Positions 11,893 to 28,302 of a stretch of 64,000 nucleotides of DNA are shown here, piece by piece (the stretch's first letter is position 1; each line of letters opens with the position of its first letter). Made by a program: the position numbers and the translations under genes. This DNA is from Diplosphaera chodatii (taxonomy: Eukaryota > Chlorophyta > Trebouxiophyceae > Prasiolales > Stichococcaceae): assembly GCA_032358165.1 (NCBI GenBank), contig JAALGY010000020.1, forward strand, positions 2,418,001 to 2,482,000. The letters run 5' to 3'. Under the pieces are notes generated by a model, which was not told the DNA's origin, did not search any database, and was given only the letters and a program-made list of their open reading frames with translations.

Positions 11893-12897
11893 CGGCAGCA
11901 CGCCCGACGGCAGGCGCAGCAGCGCACAGCCAGCCTGCATGCAGCCCCACCTGGCGACTCGCGGCACATCGATACATGTGACTGTGCGGGCACAGCGACG
12001 TGATGCAGCTGGGGACATGGGCATTCAGCAGCATGTGCACCCACTTGCAGCTCTCAGCGTGCGGTGGGCAGGCACCATCAGCAAGGTCAGCACGTCAGCA
12101 ACAGCAAGGTCAGCAGCAGCATGGTCAAGATGTGTCATCGTAGGCGAGCACGGAGTCAGGTGCCTGTGAGCACACACATCCGGCATATTGCAGTGCGAAA
12201 ACATATCGGACGCAGCCTGCTCAAGGGTACCGTATGACGCTTGCGGAACAGCGCAGACTTCCACATGTCAGATTGGCCTCCATTCTTGACATTTATGATG
12301 GCGGGGCATGCAATCGCCCATGCGTCAGCATTCGGTCGCCTCTGCCTATGACATTCCTTCTGTAGTTCCTGGCAGCTAGGCATTCGAGATGTGCGGTCAG
12401 CTGTTCGCCTTGAGTAGGTTAGCAAGTCTTGTGTCTGGCATGGCAGGATGTTTGTCAAGTGTAAGCGGCGGCGCCAGCAACAGGCTGAGATGACAGGCGG
12501 CGTCACATATGACACATAGCCTGCGTTCGCTGTGCTTTATTCTGGTCATGGATGATGTTGGGTGTCTTCGGAGGTCCGCTTTCGCCTAAAGCGGGGTAGG
12601 TCATCACTCAAGTAGACTGCAGCCCCTGGAAGCTCTCCCGATATTGTGTCTCGCCCAACTGCCGGATGATGTTCCCAGTCAACCATCCCACCTAGCTTCA
12701 CTTCCAACTTCGCAGCCGCCGTCCGTTAGCCCGACCAGCGGCAACCTGCGCAAAGCTGTCCACATACAGCAACAGCGGCCGCGCAACATCTCTAGAATCG
12801 GTCGAGGTTATTCCCGAGGTCAGCTGAAGCGAGTGCCCAGGGCCCTGGCACAACACAGGGGGTGGGTGTGTCAGCGCAGCGGCGGGCAGCCTCCAGC
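11893..12897. other. Intergenic, no gene seen
   Basis: This interval follows the ERMP1 stop and precedes the inferred kinase start. I find no exon with supported borders. A TGTAA lies at 12460-12464, 568 bases after the ERMP1 stop; the 3' UTR of ERMP1 and the promoter of the kinase gene must both be here. Confidence 0.5.
12460..12464 (+). terminator. Candidate TGTAA polyadenylation signal for ERMP1
   Basis: TGTAA is the usual poly(A) signal in green algae. This copy is the candidate I noticed downstream of the ERMP1 stop. Confidence 0.35.
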
Positions 12898-15800
12898 ATG
12901 GGGTGGGGCCGCTTCGGCAGGTCGAAGAGGGCCCAGAGCCTGGGCTCGGCGGAGCTGGAGACGGCCGGTGGGGTGCTGGGCTCCCGACTGGCATCCGACG
13001 ACTCGGTGTGCACATCCCAGGCGCTGACACCGCTGGGCGCCCTCAGCGGCCCGCAGTGGGGCGCTGGGAGCTCACATCATTTACAGACAGGCTCGCCGGC
13101 GTACGCCCTGCACAGGTGAGCCTTTACAAGGCACTCTCCTGCATCTTTACCGCTTGAGCACTCCCCGGGCAAAGATCGCAGTCTTGCCGCATGGAGCCCG
13201 CGACGCCTCAGACGCCCGGCACGATCATGTTCCCACACTGTGTAGCTGTTCGCAAGCCCACGCTGGGGCGCCTTGGCTGTAAGGAGCGCCGTATGTGACT
13301 CAGCACGCCTTTTGTGTTGCGATCGGCCTGGGCCGTATAGGCCCCGTGCACGCATCGCGTCCGCTTCATTGACGTTATTCCGATTCGTTATGCCATGAGC
13401 AGGGCATGATACGGATGGCAGCGCAGCATCAAGTCGCATGACACCCCGAAAGTGTCCCTTCAATGCAGCGCCTGTCTGACATTTGACGCCGCCGTAGCTC
13501 CCGCACTTGCTGCTGCCTGTTCGATGCTCCCTTAGCGGCGGCATAGCCATCAGCACTTTGGCTGCGGGGCCCCTGCCCCGGGTGCGGCGATCAGTGCGAT
13601 GTCGAAGCAGAATGGGGCTTTGCAGCGTGACCCAGCCGGGCACTACAGCCCGCTGGCGGCGCGTTTGCGTCAGATCCAAGCTCAGGACCAGCTCTGTACA
13701 AGCTAGCCGCCGCGGCCGCCGCGGCTGGGCGTCCGCTTGGCACGTTTCGGATGAGAGGGAAGGCGAAGCGGCGACCGCTTCGCCCCTCAATAACACTACC
13801 AGTGTTACACGGCGGCGCGGGGGCCGCTGCGCGCTCTAGCAAGACGCGACACCTATCCGCAAGAAAGTCAGCGCCCAGGCATGTTCGTGGGCCGCGCCTG
13901 TGAGTTGTACACTCGTACCCCGGTGCTTGCCCGGCATGTGGCAGACGGCAACACCCAGTCGTCGGGGTTGGGTCCACCGAAATGGCGTGCTGCGCACCCT
14001 CGCGACGTATGTCACACAGCCCTGCATAGCCCTGCATGCGCCTGGAAACCTGCGCTGACCGTGCATCTGGTCGTTCTGCAGCAACCGTGCCGCCTCGCCG
14101 CCGCACGCCGAGGTCAGCATGGGTGGCGGCGGCGCTGCCGCCCCAGCAGCTGCAGCGCCGCGGGTGCCTCGCTGGCCGACGCCGCCCCGCAGCGAGGCCA
14201 GCTGCGGCACCACCGTCAGCGAGCCGCAGCACAGCGGCGCCGGCGCCGGCCTGGCGGTTGGTGAACCGCCGACACCCGGCACAGAGCACAGCTCACGGCC
14301 TCTGGCCATGGAGGCCTCCCCAGGCGCCGGCATCGGCGGCGGCGCGCCAGACGGCCAGCAGCCGCTGCCAGACCCGCTGGCGATGCACCCGCGCTACCGC
14401 AAACTCCGCGACCTCAATTGGTGAGGCCGCCCAGAAAGCAACCGTCACGCCACCTGGCAGCACAGCAAGAGCGTATACATACGGCTCTCGCAGTTCTGTG
14501 GCGTGCCTGCTGGGGCATCTGGCATCAGTGCCGACTGTTCAAGGCATTCGCCTGGAGACAAGAGGTGTGACTGGCGGTGCTGAACATGTGGCATCAGGGA
14601 CTTGCCTGCTGTTACAGGGGCACCTCGGGCTTTGTGGTGCTGGCGCTGGACACGCAGACAGGGCAGCAGCTGGCCATCAAGTTCATCAGCCGCGGCCGCC
14701 AGCATGTGGATGTCAACATGAAGGAGATCTCCCGCGAGCTGCTGGTGAGCCTGCAGTGCCACCGTGCAGCTGCTCAACAGACAGCACAGCTTCCTGCACA
14801 GCTCCCTGGCCTCGCGACCTGCCAACGTTGCTGCAGACGCTGGTCAGTGTCCTGCAGCATGCTGGCCACGCGGCCTCACTCGCTGGGGCTGTGGCACACT
14901 TGCAGAACCAACGGATGTGCGCGCTGCACCCCAACATCGTGCAGCTGCGGGAGGTGTTCCTGACAACTGACTACCTGGCGGTGGCGATGGAGTATGCCGA
15001 TGGCGGCGACGTGTCCGAGCACATCGACCAGCAGTACCAGAAGGGGGTGAGCCTCTCCGCCCCAGGCATGTTCGCACAGACCCCTCACACCCTCATGGCA
15101 TGACCATGCCAATGCAAAATGCCAGGGGCGTTTGCAAACCGTCTCACACACCAGCCTGCTCAGTTGGTCTCTGGCATGGTGTCAGCAGTCAGGCGAAATC
15201 TTGGAACGCGATACCAACCTGTTAACCGCGATGTCTCATGGTGTGCACCGCTTGACTTGGACGTCGTCTAGCTGCTGCGATATGGGCCTGTGTATATCGT
15301 CAGGTCATGCTCCGGCTGTCAGCAGCGTGTACAGCAGTGCTAGAGCATCAGCCCCTCAGGAGCATCGCAGCTGCCATCAGCCCCTCAGGAGCATGCAGCT
15401 GCCATCGTACTCTGTGCCTGCTCCAGTTCAAGCATGGCGAGTAGGCAGCATCCACAGCGGGGCCGTGTCTGTAGGGACATGTCGAAGGGCCCCTTTCAAA
15501 ATATCTTAGTATCTTACCAGAATACGTAAATTTTGCAAGCACGTCTGTGTCGTACCATTCGAAGCCGTACATGGCTGCATTTTAGGGTTGCAGAGCTAAT
15601 GTATTGCTGACTGGCATAACATTCGGTGGCTGTTGCCCTAACTGGCTGACAGGCACTACACACGGTGCACCTGAGGTCTACTTGCATGCAGAGAGGGTCA
15701 CTGCAGGGCAGCCCAGCTGTGGGCATGGTCCAACTCGAGCTTTTCTGTCATAACTCTGGCACTCATGAGTTCGGTACACGTGCAGATCGACTACATGTCG

Positions 15801-17526
15801 GAGGACGATGCTCGGTGGATCTTCCAGCAGCTCATCATCGCCGTAGACTATTGTCACCGACTGGGCATCGCTAACCGCGACATCAAGGTGCATGCATATG
15901 TGCGTGCAGCATGCGTTCATCAGTCAACATCAGCAGCCCTGAAGCTCACTGGGGTTCCACCGTGACCTGCGTTCGACCATCACCTGCATGCAGTCATCGG
16001 TTGCACATGCAGGCAACTTCCTCCTCTGTGGCTGTGACAAGCGCAGTGCTGCACAGCCTGACGCCCCTACTGTATGGTTGACTCTTCTGTGCTGACATCG
16101 CACCTCTATACTCTCCCTGCAGCTGGACAACATGCTGCTGCATGGGCCCTGGCCGCGGCCGCAGCTCAAGCTGTGCGACTTCGGCTTCAGCAAGAACGAG
16201 GTGGTGCAGTCGGTATCCAAGTCAACATGCGGCACGCCCGAGTACATGGCTCCCGAGGTGATTTTAGGCAGTCGCTGATGCAAGTTGCAGTTGTTCAAGA
16301 GGTACTTGCCATGCACCCCGCAAAGCTGCCTAGGTATGGTTTGCTGTTGTCTTCTACCGCAAGGCGTGAGGTAGTTAGCAGGAGGGGGCAATTGTGGCAC
16401 GCAAACCATGTTCAAGCAATGAGCATGGCTGCTGCAGGTGCTGTTCGAGATGAAGTACAACGGGCAGGATGCGGATGTTTGGTCGTGCGGTGTCAGCCTG
16501 TACGTCATGCTCACTGGCGTCTTCCCCTTCAGCCGCCCCACTGACGAGGTCAGTGGTGTTGCAAGGCGCTCCAGTTGTCCCCTCTTGGCCACACCCTGCT
16601 TCCGCCTGGTGCCGAACTTCACATAGAGCACTGTTGTCGTCCAGGACCTGCTGAATGCTGATGTAAACTCTACACGTGCCCCAGGCGGAGGCAGAGAGCG
16701 CGGGCGGCAGCACGCGGGTCATGCGGCACATGTTCCGTCGCATCATCGCCGGCGACTACTTCCCCGTGCCCGAGGTGCGCCCCTCGCGTTGGACACACCC
16801 TCCAGACGCGGCTGCTGCTGTCCTTTCCTTCAGCTTGCTTGCCTCTCCGCTCCCCCGGCTCTGGCGTTCCTCTGGTGCTGCCTTTTTGGAGCACGCGATC
16901 AATGCCTCAGCCACAGCGAAAACTAAATCATCAGTCGGAACCCTGATGTGTGTTGTGCTTGGGCTGCAGCTGTCGCCGGAGGCGCAGCACCTGCTGCACC
17001 ACATGTTCCGGCCCAACCCTGCGGAGCGCTGCACCACGGAGGACGTCATGGCGCACCCCTGGTTCACCAAGAACCTGCCGCCAGAGCTGGTCAGCCTCAA
17101 CGACCGGCTGCTGGCGGCGCGGGCGGCCGAGCACGCCGAGTGCCGCCGCTCGCTGACCGAGCTGGACAGGTGCCCATCGAGCATCCACACTGCACTCTCT
17201 GTCTCTCACATCGATTACATCTTGCACCCTTTCGTGGTGCATTGTCTGTGCCTGGTACGGCGTTTGCTGCACAAGGCTCTTGCATTACGCCTGTGCTGTG
17301 TTGGAAGCTGCCGTGAAGCATGGTGCACCAGTGTAGCGCAGCTTTACAGCTCCAGCCAGATGCATGAGCCTGCAAACGGCTGCTATCCGTAACTCCAGGC
17401 CCGTGCACCAGTGTTTATCTGCGCAGGTTCACTGGGCCACTGCCCCCAAACGCTGGCACCTCTGCAGCGCCTGGGGACAGGGTGCACAACCCGTACTCGG
17501 CAGCCAACCGCCGGGGCCACCGGTAG
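12898..17526 (+). CDS. SnRK2-like serine/threonine protein kinase
   Basis: Eleven exons close in phase: 12898-13115, 14082-14420, 14618-14744, 14906-15046, 15786-15887, 16123-16257, 16438-16548, 16685-16774, 16970-17169 and 17427-17526 (the first two joined by a 966-base intron). The predicted protein is about 520 residues. The first about 180 are a low-complexity Ala/Gly/Pro-rich leader ([14 protein letters not shown] at the start). The kinase domain shows a degenerate glycine loop (NWGTSGFVV), the Lys of LAIKF, HPNIVQL, a catalytic loop NRDIKLDNMLL, DFG as [17 protein letters not shown], and [19 protein letters not shown]. The ordering and wording match SnRK2/OST1-type kinases. His of HRD is Asn. 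The C-terminus is short and lacks an obvious acidic SnRK2 tail. If the first exon is wrong, the ATG at 14119 is the alternative start (435 residues). A SnRK1-type assignment is less likely. Confidence 0.85.
15346..15403. repeat. 29-bp direct repeat, two copies
   Basis: Two tandem near-identical copies starting with catcagcccctcaggagcat lie in the long intron between kinase exons 14906-15046 and 15786-15887. Confidence 0.85.
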
Positions 17527-18701
17527 AGCTTGGCAAAAGGAAGCAGCAGTAGAACAACACACTTGCAGCGTACCTGCAAACAGCACCTGCAGCTGCCGCT
17601 TCCGCCGGACGTGTGCAGCTTCTGGCGCTGTGCTGTCCCATGACGTGCGATTCCAAAGTCACACTAAGGGCACACGGCTGCTTGGGGTTGCCGCAGCACG
17701 GCCGCAGCGGCAGCAGCACGCCAGCTGCACGCACAGCCATGGAGGTGCTGCCAGCACCGGGAGCAACAGAACTCATGGCGAACAGCAGCAGCATCAGCGC
17801 TGCAGCAGCGGCGTGCGCCAGCAGTGGCGGCGCCGCACCCGAAGTCTCGGAACTGGTGGTTTCATTGGTTTTGAATTTGACGTACGAAGGCGGCCATTTT
17901 TTTGAGGCACGAACTATCAGGAGCCAGGTGCGGCTGAGCAGCGAGGAGCGCATCGCAGCAGCGTGCGCGACCTACATCCGTCCCACCCAGACGCAACGCA
18001 GCACTCAGTGGGGTCGGCGGCAGTGGAAAGCTGTGGCATGGCCTGCTGCAGCAACAACATCGACACATCTGCTCGCCCACTGCAATGTGCTGTACATACG
18101 CCAAGGACAGTATTCCGGGAGGTCGGGGTTTGTTTTCGTATTCGTGGGGTCAGGCCCCCCTTGATATGCCAGTCAAGCAGCCAGCGGTGCCAATTGCTGA
18201 GCTGCCGTGACGGCTTGTTGCATGTGCCAGCTCCGAGTTTGTGCTGAGGGTGCAACCACGGCTTCAGTGCGGCCACGCATGCTTCGCATGCCTTGTTGGT
18301 CGCAGTCAGTAGGGGGAGATGTTTTGCGCCACAACTATTTCATTCGTTGACCTGCCGCGGCCTTGGCCGCATGCAGAGAGAAATCCTATGTAAGCATTTG
18401 CCTGTTGGTACCGTCACAATGCCGTTCATCCACGACGCCTGTGAGGTGTCCTGTCATTTCCCTGCGGCACTGATGTGTGCGGTCTGCGGCACGGCCACTG
18501 CCCCAGTAGCCAGTATGCAACACAGGCCAGCTCATTCAGTGCTGGACTGACACCTAAGCAGCAGCATAAGCCATGGTGCACTCGCAAGTTGCAGTGCGCC
18601 CGCCGGACTGCTTGAATATGACGTTGACGTAGAGCATCAGTCATCGTCGTCGCCGCTGCCTGCGTCGTGTGCGGGATCGGGCGGCTTGTGTTGACTGTGC
18701 G
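17527..18701. other. Intergenic between kinase and glutathione reductase
   Basis: The interval is expected to hold the kinase 3' UTR and the glutathione reductase promoter. An open frame at 17613-18164 (+) of 183 codons is Ala/Ser-rich and shows no recognised domain or splice support, so I do not call it a gene. A TGTAA at 18389-18393 is a candidate end for the kinase transcript. Confidence 0.45.
18389..18393 (+). terminator. Candidate TGTAA polyadenylation signal for the kinase gene
   Basis: This TGTAA is the one I noticed between the kinase stop at 17526 and the next gene; it would give a 3' UTR of about 870 bases. Confidence 0.35.
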
Positions 18702-23136
<4,435 letters not shown>

Positions 23137-23245
23137 TTCCGATTTGGTGATGATGCCCGACACCCCCCGCGCTGTGTCCGCCCAGGACCCCAAGGGCAGC
23201 CCGGAGCGGCAGGAGGCGGGCCGCAACTCCTGATTCCGATTTGGC

Positions 23246-23686
23246 ATATTGGTGTCAAGGTGTTAAAGATCAGACAATATCGGTTGGGCAGCTGGCTCAT
23301 GCTGCGTCCTGGTCTGAGCAGGTTATGATGCAGCACAGGCTATATGTCTTCTCATATTCTTCCCGAAGCTAATATTGGTTGGTGGAGTGCATATTTGGAG
23401 ATGAGAGAAAAGGACATACATCTGTGGTGTTGATGTGTCGATAAGCACTTGGTGAACGTGTCGGAGAACAGCGAGCTCCAAGGCGGTCTCTGTGTGAACG
23501 CGATACACTTCTGGACCGCTTGAATTACATCATGCTGTGCGATCGGCACTGCATTGATCAATCATGTAGCCAGCGGCTTCCCTCCTGCCAACTTGTCTGT
23601 CCAACGCACTGTCGGACACAACAAAGTCGGCAACCGCCACTTCAGACACTCGCCATACTATGAGGCACCAGCCTGCAGCCGCAGCC
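23246..23686. other. Convergent intergenic region
   Basis: This interval lies between the 3' ends of glutathione reductase (+) and eL33 (-). No exon is supported. A minus-strand TGTAA lies at 23529-23525. Confidence 0.5.
23525..23529 (-). terminator. Candidate TGTAA polyadenylation signal for eL33
   Basis: On the minus strand this reads TGTAA, 158 bases beyond the eL33 stop codon, a normal distance for a green-algal poly(A) signal. Confidence 0.5.
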
Positions 23687-25283
23687 TCAGACGCGGCTGG
23701 GGTACATCATCACCCGCACGCGGGCACCCTGTGGCAAACACAACAGCGTTGTCGCTACCACTCCCTGTCACTCAGCAGCGAGACACTGCGTGTGGTCGAC
23801 TGCAGCTACAGGCGCTCTGGAGGGCCAAGGGGCTGACAGTGACGGCACGGCAGGAAGGTGCAAAACACCCTGAATCCTCAGTGTAGTTCTTGGCGCACCA
23901 TGGACGAGGGCGGGAGATTCTTGCGGAACTTGGCGCGCACCACACCCACGTTGCCGTGCGCCCGCATAACCTGCGCGAGCACAGAGCACCAAAGTCAGGC
24001 CGCTGGTTAGATTGCTCTCACGAAGTCCTCGGCTGCTGATGCGCAGCCGCCGCCAGGCACAGCACAGACCCAAGGCAACGACCCTGCGTCTAACACCAAG
24101 TGCACACGTGCCCGCACAGAACCAATGAGTGTACAGCAAGCGGCACGCCTCCGAGCCCCCACCTTGCCCCAGATGACGCGGTACTTGGAGCCCTTGCGCT
24201 CGGTCTTGGCCTTGTAGATGTACGCGAGCCGCTTGCCCAGGTAGAAGTCCGTCTCCGCCTTCGACTCCACGCCGTTGATCTTGATCAGCGATGTGTGCTC
24301 GTACTGGTTGCGCAGGCCCCTGCGCAGAGTGGCACACCGGCAGCTGGAATGAGCTGGCTTTGAAGCTGCTGAATGTGCGGCCTTGTGCAGCAATGCGCTC
24401 TTGAGGCTGGTCTGAGCCTCCAGCAAGCTGGGGCTGGCTTAGGATCGCCGCGGGGGGGCTGTCTGCACCGCTGGCGCTCAGCCCGTGTGACACGCTGCCC
24501 GTCTGATGAGACACAGGTGATATGCCACGCTGCCCGCCCGTACGGGCATCTTTGGGCAGCGGCTGTGCTGTGGCATGGCCTGGCGGCCTCCACAGCCACG
24601 AGCCACACGGTCGGCATGCATTGCTGCGCCTGCCGTGCCAGCTTACGACGGCAGCTGCACGACGCCTGCTGCCGCCGCCGACGCTGCCGATGCGGCTGCC
24701 GCGACCAGCTGCCTGTGCTGCTGCTGCTGTCATGAGCCCCCGTGTGCCTCTGGTAGACTGCCACCACCAAGTTCTGGCACCCCGCTGCTTGTTGTGACCC
24801 TGCAGTTGCTTACGCGTGCAGCACAACAGTGGTAGTGTCAGATCTTGCTCACCTCTTGTAGCCCAGGATTGCGCCTGACACGTACAGCCTGCAGGCACGC
24901 AGCGCGGTGCGGTCAGTGGCGGTGCATGGTGCAAACGGATGTGTCGAGCGTTTGACGGCTCGCGGACTGGCGCCAGCCGAGCCGGCTTGCAGAGATATGC
25001 CAGCCAACGTGAGATCTCGCCAGCGGCAGGGGACCCAGCAATGGGCACCAACTTGCAACCCGGCGCTGCAATGGACAGTAGGCACCCAGCGCGGCACAAA
25101 CCACATCTTTCTGCTCTGCATGACTGCTGTATATGCTGAAGCTGCCAGACCAGGGCTAAGCGGCGGTACAAGCCTGGGACGCCCTGCAGACAGCCTCGCA
25201 GGATTGAGGCGGCCAGTGGCTGGCTGGACTGCTGACAAGCTGTGCCCCGCGCATCAGCCGCACCTGAGGTTGTCGCCACCCAT
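23687..25283 (-). CDS. RPL35A: 60S ribosomal protein eL33 (L35a)
   Basis: A complete five-exon model closes in phase: 25283-25264, 24888-24853, 24319-24163, 23970-23899 and 23728-23687, giving 108 residues, the normal size for eL33 (about 110). The protein starts [19 protein letters not shown] and ends [13 protein letters not shown]. Family landmarks are [56 protein letters not shown] and the C-terminal MYPSR. It is a structural protein of the large cytosolic ribosomal subunit. The first coding exon has only 20 bases. The tail exon is easy to miss because reading straight on from NLPPSSM reaches a stop after five codons. Confidence 0.97.
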
Positions 25284-26125
25284 GGCGCCGGCCTTGCTGA
25301 CGCTGTTGAGGCCCGGCCCGCTCCAGAAAGGCAGACACGGGCTGCGCCGGCCAGAGTTGAGGCCCTGGAAGCAAAGGCTGCTGGAAGGCGATGCCTCAGC
25401 AACTTGGCGGGAAGACCCCAGCTGGATTTTGGCCAAAGATCTGCATGCGTTAGGGATGTGCAGTTGGACCAGCGCAGTCAAGGCAGTTCATAGCTATAAG
25501 TAGTAGAGCCCCTGCGCCAAACGTCTCACTTCTGCTATTGCCTCCTCGACGCCAGGACGCGACACGAAAGGGGGACTCATTTACACCACTGCCCCCGAGT
25601 TTGAAGCAAACTCGTCACCCAAAGCGCCAAGGGGACCACTCCACAACCTCAGACGACAGATCACCAGGGCCCATCATGTTGCCAATAATTGCAGCGGCAT
25701 AACTGGCTCTGGTGCAGCAGCACCATGCCATGGTGGCGCGGCGGTTTGACAGGCCATGCCACTGGCAGCGGCACGGGCAGCACGCTCCCTACGACCACCG
25801 CCGCAGCCTCGCAGCACAGCCCAGCGCCGTCCAGACGACGGCGGCGGCAGTTGTCGACCCTGCCGCGACCGCAGCGCTTTCCTCATGACGCTGCAGTTGC
25901 GGTTCCGGAGCAGATGCAGCGCTGGCAGCTGCATGCGTACCATGCATACCATCAAAGCGGGTGAGCACAATGCTGGCAGACCAGTTCGTCGCCTACACAA
26001 ACCCGCTGCCAGCCTTCATGGCAAACAGCCACCTGTCAATATTTCGCGCCCCGCTCTGTCCTCCGCCAATCGCGTGCCAGTCCCTGCAAGGGCATGCGGT
26101 GAAGAATGCTAGCTGTGGTGCACAG
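25284..26125. promoter_or_regulatory. Divergent region between eL33 and the coiled-coil gene
   Basis: The 5' ends of the two neighbours point away from each other, so the eL33 promoter must be here. An additional 5' exon of the plus-strand gene could also lie here: the segment 25724-25961 is open, Arg/Ser-rich and ends in a good donor (gtgagc), but I cannot join it in phase to the next exon. Confidence 0.35.
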
Positions 26126-26126
26126 G

Positions 26127-28302
26127 ATGTCGCTGCGCACGGGGCTGGAGCTGAGGTCCCTCGCACGGCAGTATATTGTGCAGGAGGCGGTGCTGCTGGA
26201 CCTGGTGCAGCAGGTGCGCCAAACCCTAGAACCTAATGACATTGGGGGTGTGATGCATTCGAGCGTCGGGCGCAATGAAAGCGGCACGGCGGGGTGTGCA
26301 GGGGTCATGCAAGGTGGCCTACGGTCGCATAGCCACTGGCGCCACCGTCTGCGGGCATCTGCTGCAGTCTTCACCCACCGCAGGGCGTGCATGCCAGCCG
26401 CTGATACAGCTCAAGGACCTCGTACTACGCACCTGACATTTGATCTATCGGCTGCGCACAGTGGACCGCCCGCAACCCACGCGTGCCGCTGGGCAACGCC
26501 AACATGAACCGCAGCTCCAAGGCGTGGGACTCCATCGCCATCGCTGCGCTGGGAACCGAGCTGCAGGTGAGCTGCTCCACAGGCGTCTGCTGCGTCGCTC
26601 CTGTTGCAGCCCCTGGGCCAAACGCTTCCGAAGCACCTGTCCTGCACGTCCGCACGCTACCCTGCTCTGGTTCTGACTCCAGCCAAGGTCAGATGCCTCT
26701 GTGCGTCGACCTCTCCTGACCGTACAACACTTGTGATCGTGTTTATGTGTGCCATGAGCACCAAGACAGAGGCACGGCTGCACTTCAATGCTGCAGGGCC
26801 TGTTTCCGACGGCGCTGTGCGCCATGTACTGTGCGATCGAGCCGGAGCGCAAGCTGGCAGCCGGTATTGCATCCAGTCACCACAGCAAAGACCAGTGAGT
26901 GGAGTGCGCATTTGAGCTGCAAACCCCCCAACGGCAGCTGGGAAGCTGTGAGGGTCAGCTCTGGTGCTGGCAATGTGGAGGCGGTGAGACGGCAGTCGCA
27001 GCCATGTTGCTGTTTGCTGGAGCCCGATCCGCTCAGCAGCGCAGCTTCACAGCATCTTGTTATGCATGCTTGGTTTCTGCAGCGCCAAGATCGGTGTGCC
27101 CCCCTTGGTGCAGGCCCAGCCAGTACTACTCGAAGAAGCAGGCCGCCTGCGACGAGGCGGTCATGGCGGCGTGGGCGGCCCAGCGGGCGCAGCACCAGGT
27201 GGGTGCATTCCTTGCGTGCGCTGCGCATAATAGTGGATGGGCAGCGGCACAAAGGGACTTCAGATCCCAGATGATGGCTGGGAGTCTGTCTTAGGCGCTG
27301 TCAAGTGAGTTGCTAAGGCGGCAGCACACGCCCAACCTCGTGACCATGCACGGCGGTGTGACCACAGACATGCACGGCGGTGTGACCACAGACATGCACC
27401 TATCGAACTTGAGCGTGTCGCGATCAGTTACAGGCGGCTGCGCGGAAGCGGGAAGCGGCGCGGCAGACGCAGGTGGTGGACGACAGGGTGCGGCTGGGGC
27501 GTGCCCGCCGCACCGTCGCCGCCGCCGAGCGCGCCCTGCACACCCTGGAGCAGCAGGTGCCGACACCTGCCGCCCAGTGCGCTGCTCTGTCACCTATGGC
27601 AGGGTGTTCGACCCAGCGGCGGCGGCGGCGGCGGCGCTGGAGCTGCTGCCTGCTGATGCTGGTGCTCCAGCCGTCAGGCATTTTCAGGTTATTGGCAGGC
27701 GGCCGAGAGCACATTGCCCAGCCTGCTGCGGCCTGCATAGGAAGCGGCGCATGCCTGCAACAAAGATGCCAACCCTCGAGCAAGGTGTAGGTGACAATGG
27801 TCGTGGTGTTGCACAGGTGGCGGCCGCAGCGGTCAGCCCCAGCCTGCTGCTGGCTGCGGAGTCGGCCGCGGCGGAGGCGCGGGCAGCGCTGGAGCTGGGG
27901 CGGCGCCACCTCGCGCACCTCGAGGAGGCTGTTGCCGCAGGGGAGCGAACCAGATCCGAGGTGGGGCACCCGCTGCGTGTTGAGGGTTTCGTGTGTTCTC
28001 TGATGTGTGCTGCTGGCATCACCAGCTGGCTGCTTTTGAGGGCCTTGGCATGACGCCGTCCGCTCGGACGCATCATAGCAGCCTTCGCACTTAACAGAAG
28101 GTGACCTCCCTCAATACTTCGTCATGACTTTGCGTTAGCTTTGCTGTTGCAGACGCGCCAGCAGCAGTCTGGTCCCGGCTGGCAGTACAGCACCCACGAG
28201 CCCGCAACACAAAACACATGGCAGCGAAGAGGTTATGAACGGGGGCATGAAGGACCACCGTTCTGGAGGGAGCGGGAGACCGGGGGAGCAGCCCACAGCT
28301 AG
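26127..28302 (+). CDS. Coiled-coil protein of unknown function
   Basis: Seven exons close in phase from the ATG at 26127: 26126-26213, 26462-26566, 26797-26894, 27114-27198, 27434-27556, 27817-27960 and 28153-28302, giving about 263 residues. Sequence includes SLRTGLELRSLARQYIVQEA, SSKAWDSIAIAALGTELQ, SQYYSKKQAACDEAVMAAW and then long Ala/Arg/Glu-rich helices (RKREAARQTQVVDDRVRLG, AERALHTLEQQ, AAEARAALELGRRHLAHLEE). The C-terminus is polar and ends GGAAHS. The alternating charged helices resemble a coiled-coil or BAR-like helical bundle, but no diagnostic motif is visible and I do not assign a family. The start is uncertain: the first exon is preceded by a good acceptor, so upstream exons may exist. 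Confidence 0.5.
27346..27393. repeat. 24-bp direct repeat, two copies
   Basis: The unit beginning atgcacggcggtgtgacc is present twice in tandem in the intron before exon 27434-27556 of the coiled-coil gene. Confidence 0.95.

Noticed and set aside
13077..14333. Long minus-strand open frames opposite the kinase leader
   Set aside because: Arg/Ala/Pro-rich, no domain, no phase-consistent splice sites, and they oppose a better supported first intron of the kinase gene.
17613..18164. A 183-codon plus-strand frame after the kinase
   Set aside because: Low-complexity Ala/Ser start, no recognisable motif, and it fits the kinase 3' UTR; not strong enough to call.
23768..25402. A 544-codon open frame on the minus strand
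   Set aside because: It runs through the eL33 exons and introns and through flanking DNA; only short parts match the real protein, so it is a chance frame in GC-rich sequence.
25724..25961. Possible first exon of the coiled-coil gene
   Set aside because: Ends in a good donor but its phase does not match the exon at 26126, and the peptide has no recognisable feature.
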